Below, piece after piece: positions 5,005 through 5,051 of a stretch of 5,051 nucleotides of DNA. The notes beneath the pieces are model-generated. The model searched no databases and had not been told where the DNA came from. It saw only the letters and a list, made by a program, of their open reading frames with translations. Made by a program: the position numbers and the translations under genes. Each line of letters opens with the position of its first letter. Within the stretch, counting starts at the first letter, position 1. The DNA is from Chloroflexota bacterium (GTDB taxonomy: Bacteria; Chloroflexota; UBA6077; JACCZL01), in NCBI GenBank assembly GCA_013695975.1, contig JACCZL010000434.1, forward strand, positions 1 to 5,051. Direction: 5' to 3'.

Positions 5005-5051
5005 ATGTTTCCCCAGTTCGGCGCGGACGCTCGCTTCGTCGCGGTGCCCGT
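5005..5051 (+). CDS. Possible start of the next gene, perhaps livM (cut by the window edge)
   Basis: An ATG at 5005, 22 bp after the stop of the livH fragment, opens a frame without stops to the window end. It reads MFPQFGADARFVAVP. Only 15 full codons are visible, so no family can be assigned from the sequence itself. In most liv operons the permease gene livM directly follows livH, and the short spacing fits. The Shine-Dalgarno is weak: GGGG lies 13 nt upstream and AGG is close to the ATG. The frame could equally be incidental. Confidence 0.3.
   Translation, partial: MFPQFGADARFVAVP

Overview
The window is high-GC bacterial DNA. Its coding regions strongly prefer C or G in third codon positions, and its genes are densely packed on both strands. 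The lineage cannot be fixed from 5 kb. The gene mix (livH-type permease, DtxR regulator with a FeoA-like tail, DUF4242 protein, FbpA-like iron-binding protein without a lipobox cysteine) would fit an environmental high-GC group such as Chloroflexota/Thermomicrobia or Rokubacteria/Methylomirabilota. That placement is inference only.

Left part (1-2428), metal handling. The window opens with the last 40 codons of a small membrane protein of the DUF5989 (SxtK-like) type. A complete periplasmic iron-binding protein of the FbpA/FutA type follows on the minus strand (152-1174). It diverges from a DtxR/MntR-family metalloregulator on the plus strand (1386-2051). The divergent gap carries two sequences resembling 19-bp iron boxes, and they lie on the -35 and -10 hexamers of the best minus-strand promoter. 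A self-contained circuit is likely: the regulator senses Fe or Mn and represses the transporter gene. The regulator gene converges on a DUF4242 gene (2177-2428, minus), with a bulged 14-bp hairpin between them as a probable shared terminator. The DUF4242 gene has a strong Shine-Dalgarno and, about 135 bp upstream, a TTGACA promoter whose 17-bp spacer is a perfect inverted repeat.

Middle (2429-2823). This is a gene-free gap that holds the DUF4242 promoter and the livH leader.

Right part (2824-5051), an interrupted branched-chain amino-acid transporter locus. A complete livH permease gene (2824-3696) is followed by a 1,064-bp segment and then by a second copy of only the last 222 bp of livH (4761-4982). 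The two copies differ at 15 positions, 14 of them synonymous. The segment between them holds a minus-strand pair of overlapping small genes (83 and 178 codons). Neither is recognised with certainty, but their layout is like a toxin-antitoxin module. Just after the livH fragment a reading frame opens at 5005 and could be the start of livM, the usual next gene. The arrangement suggests either an insertion into livH that left or restored a duplicated 3' end, or two livH genes of which the second lost its 5' two-thirds. This is the most interesting part of the window.
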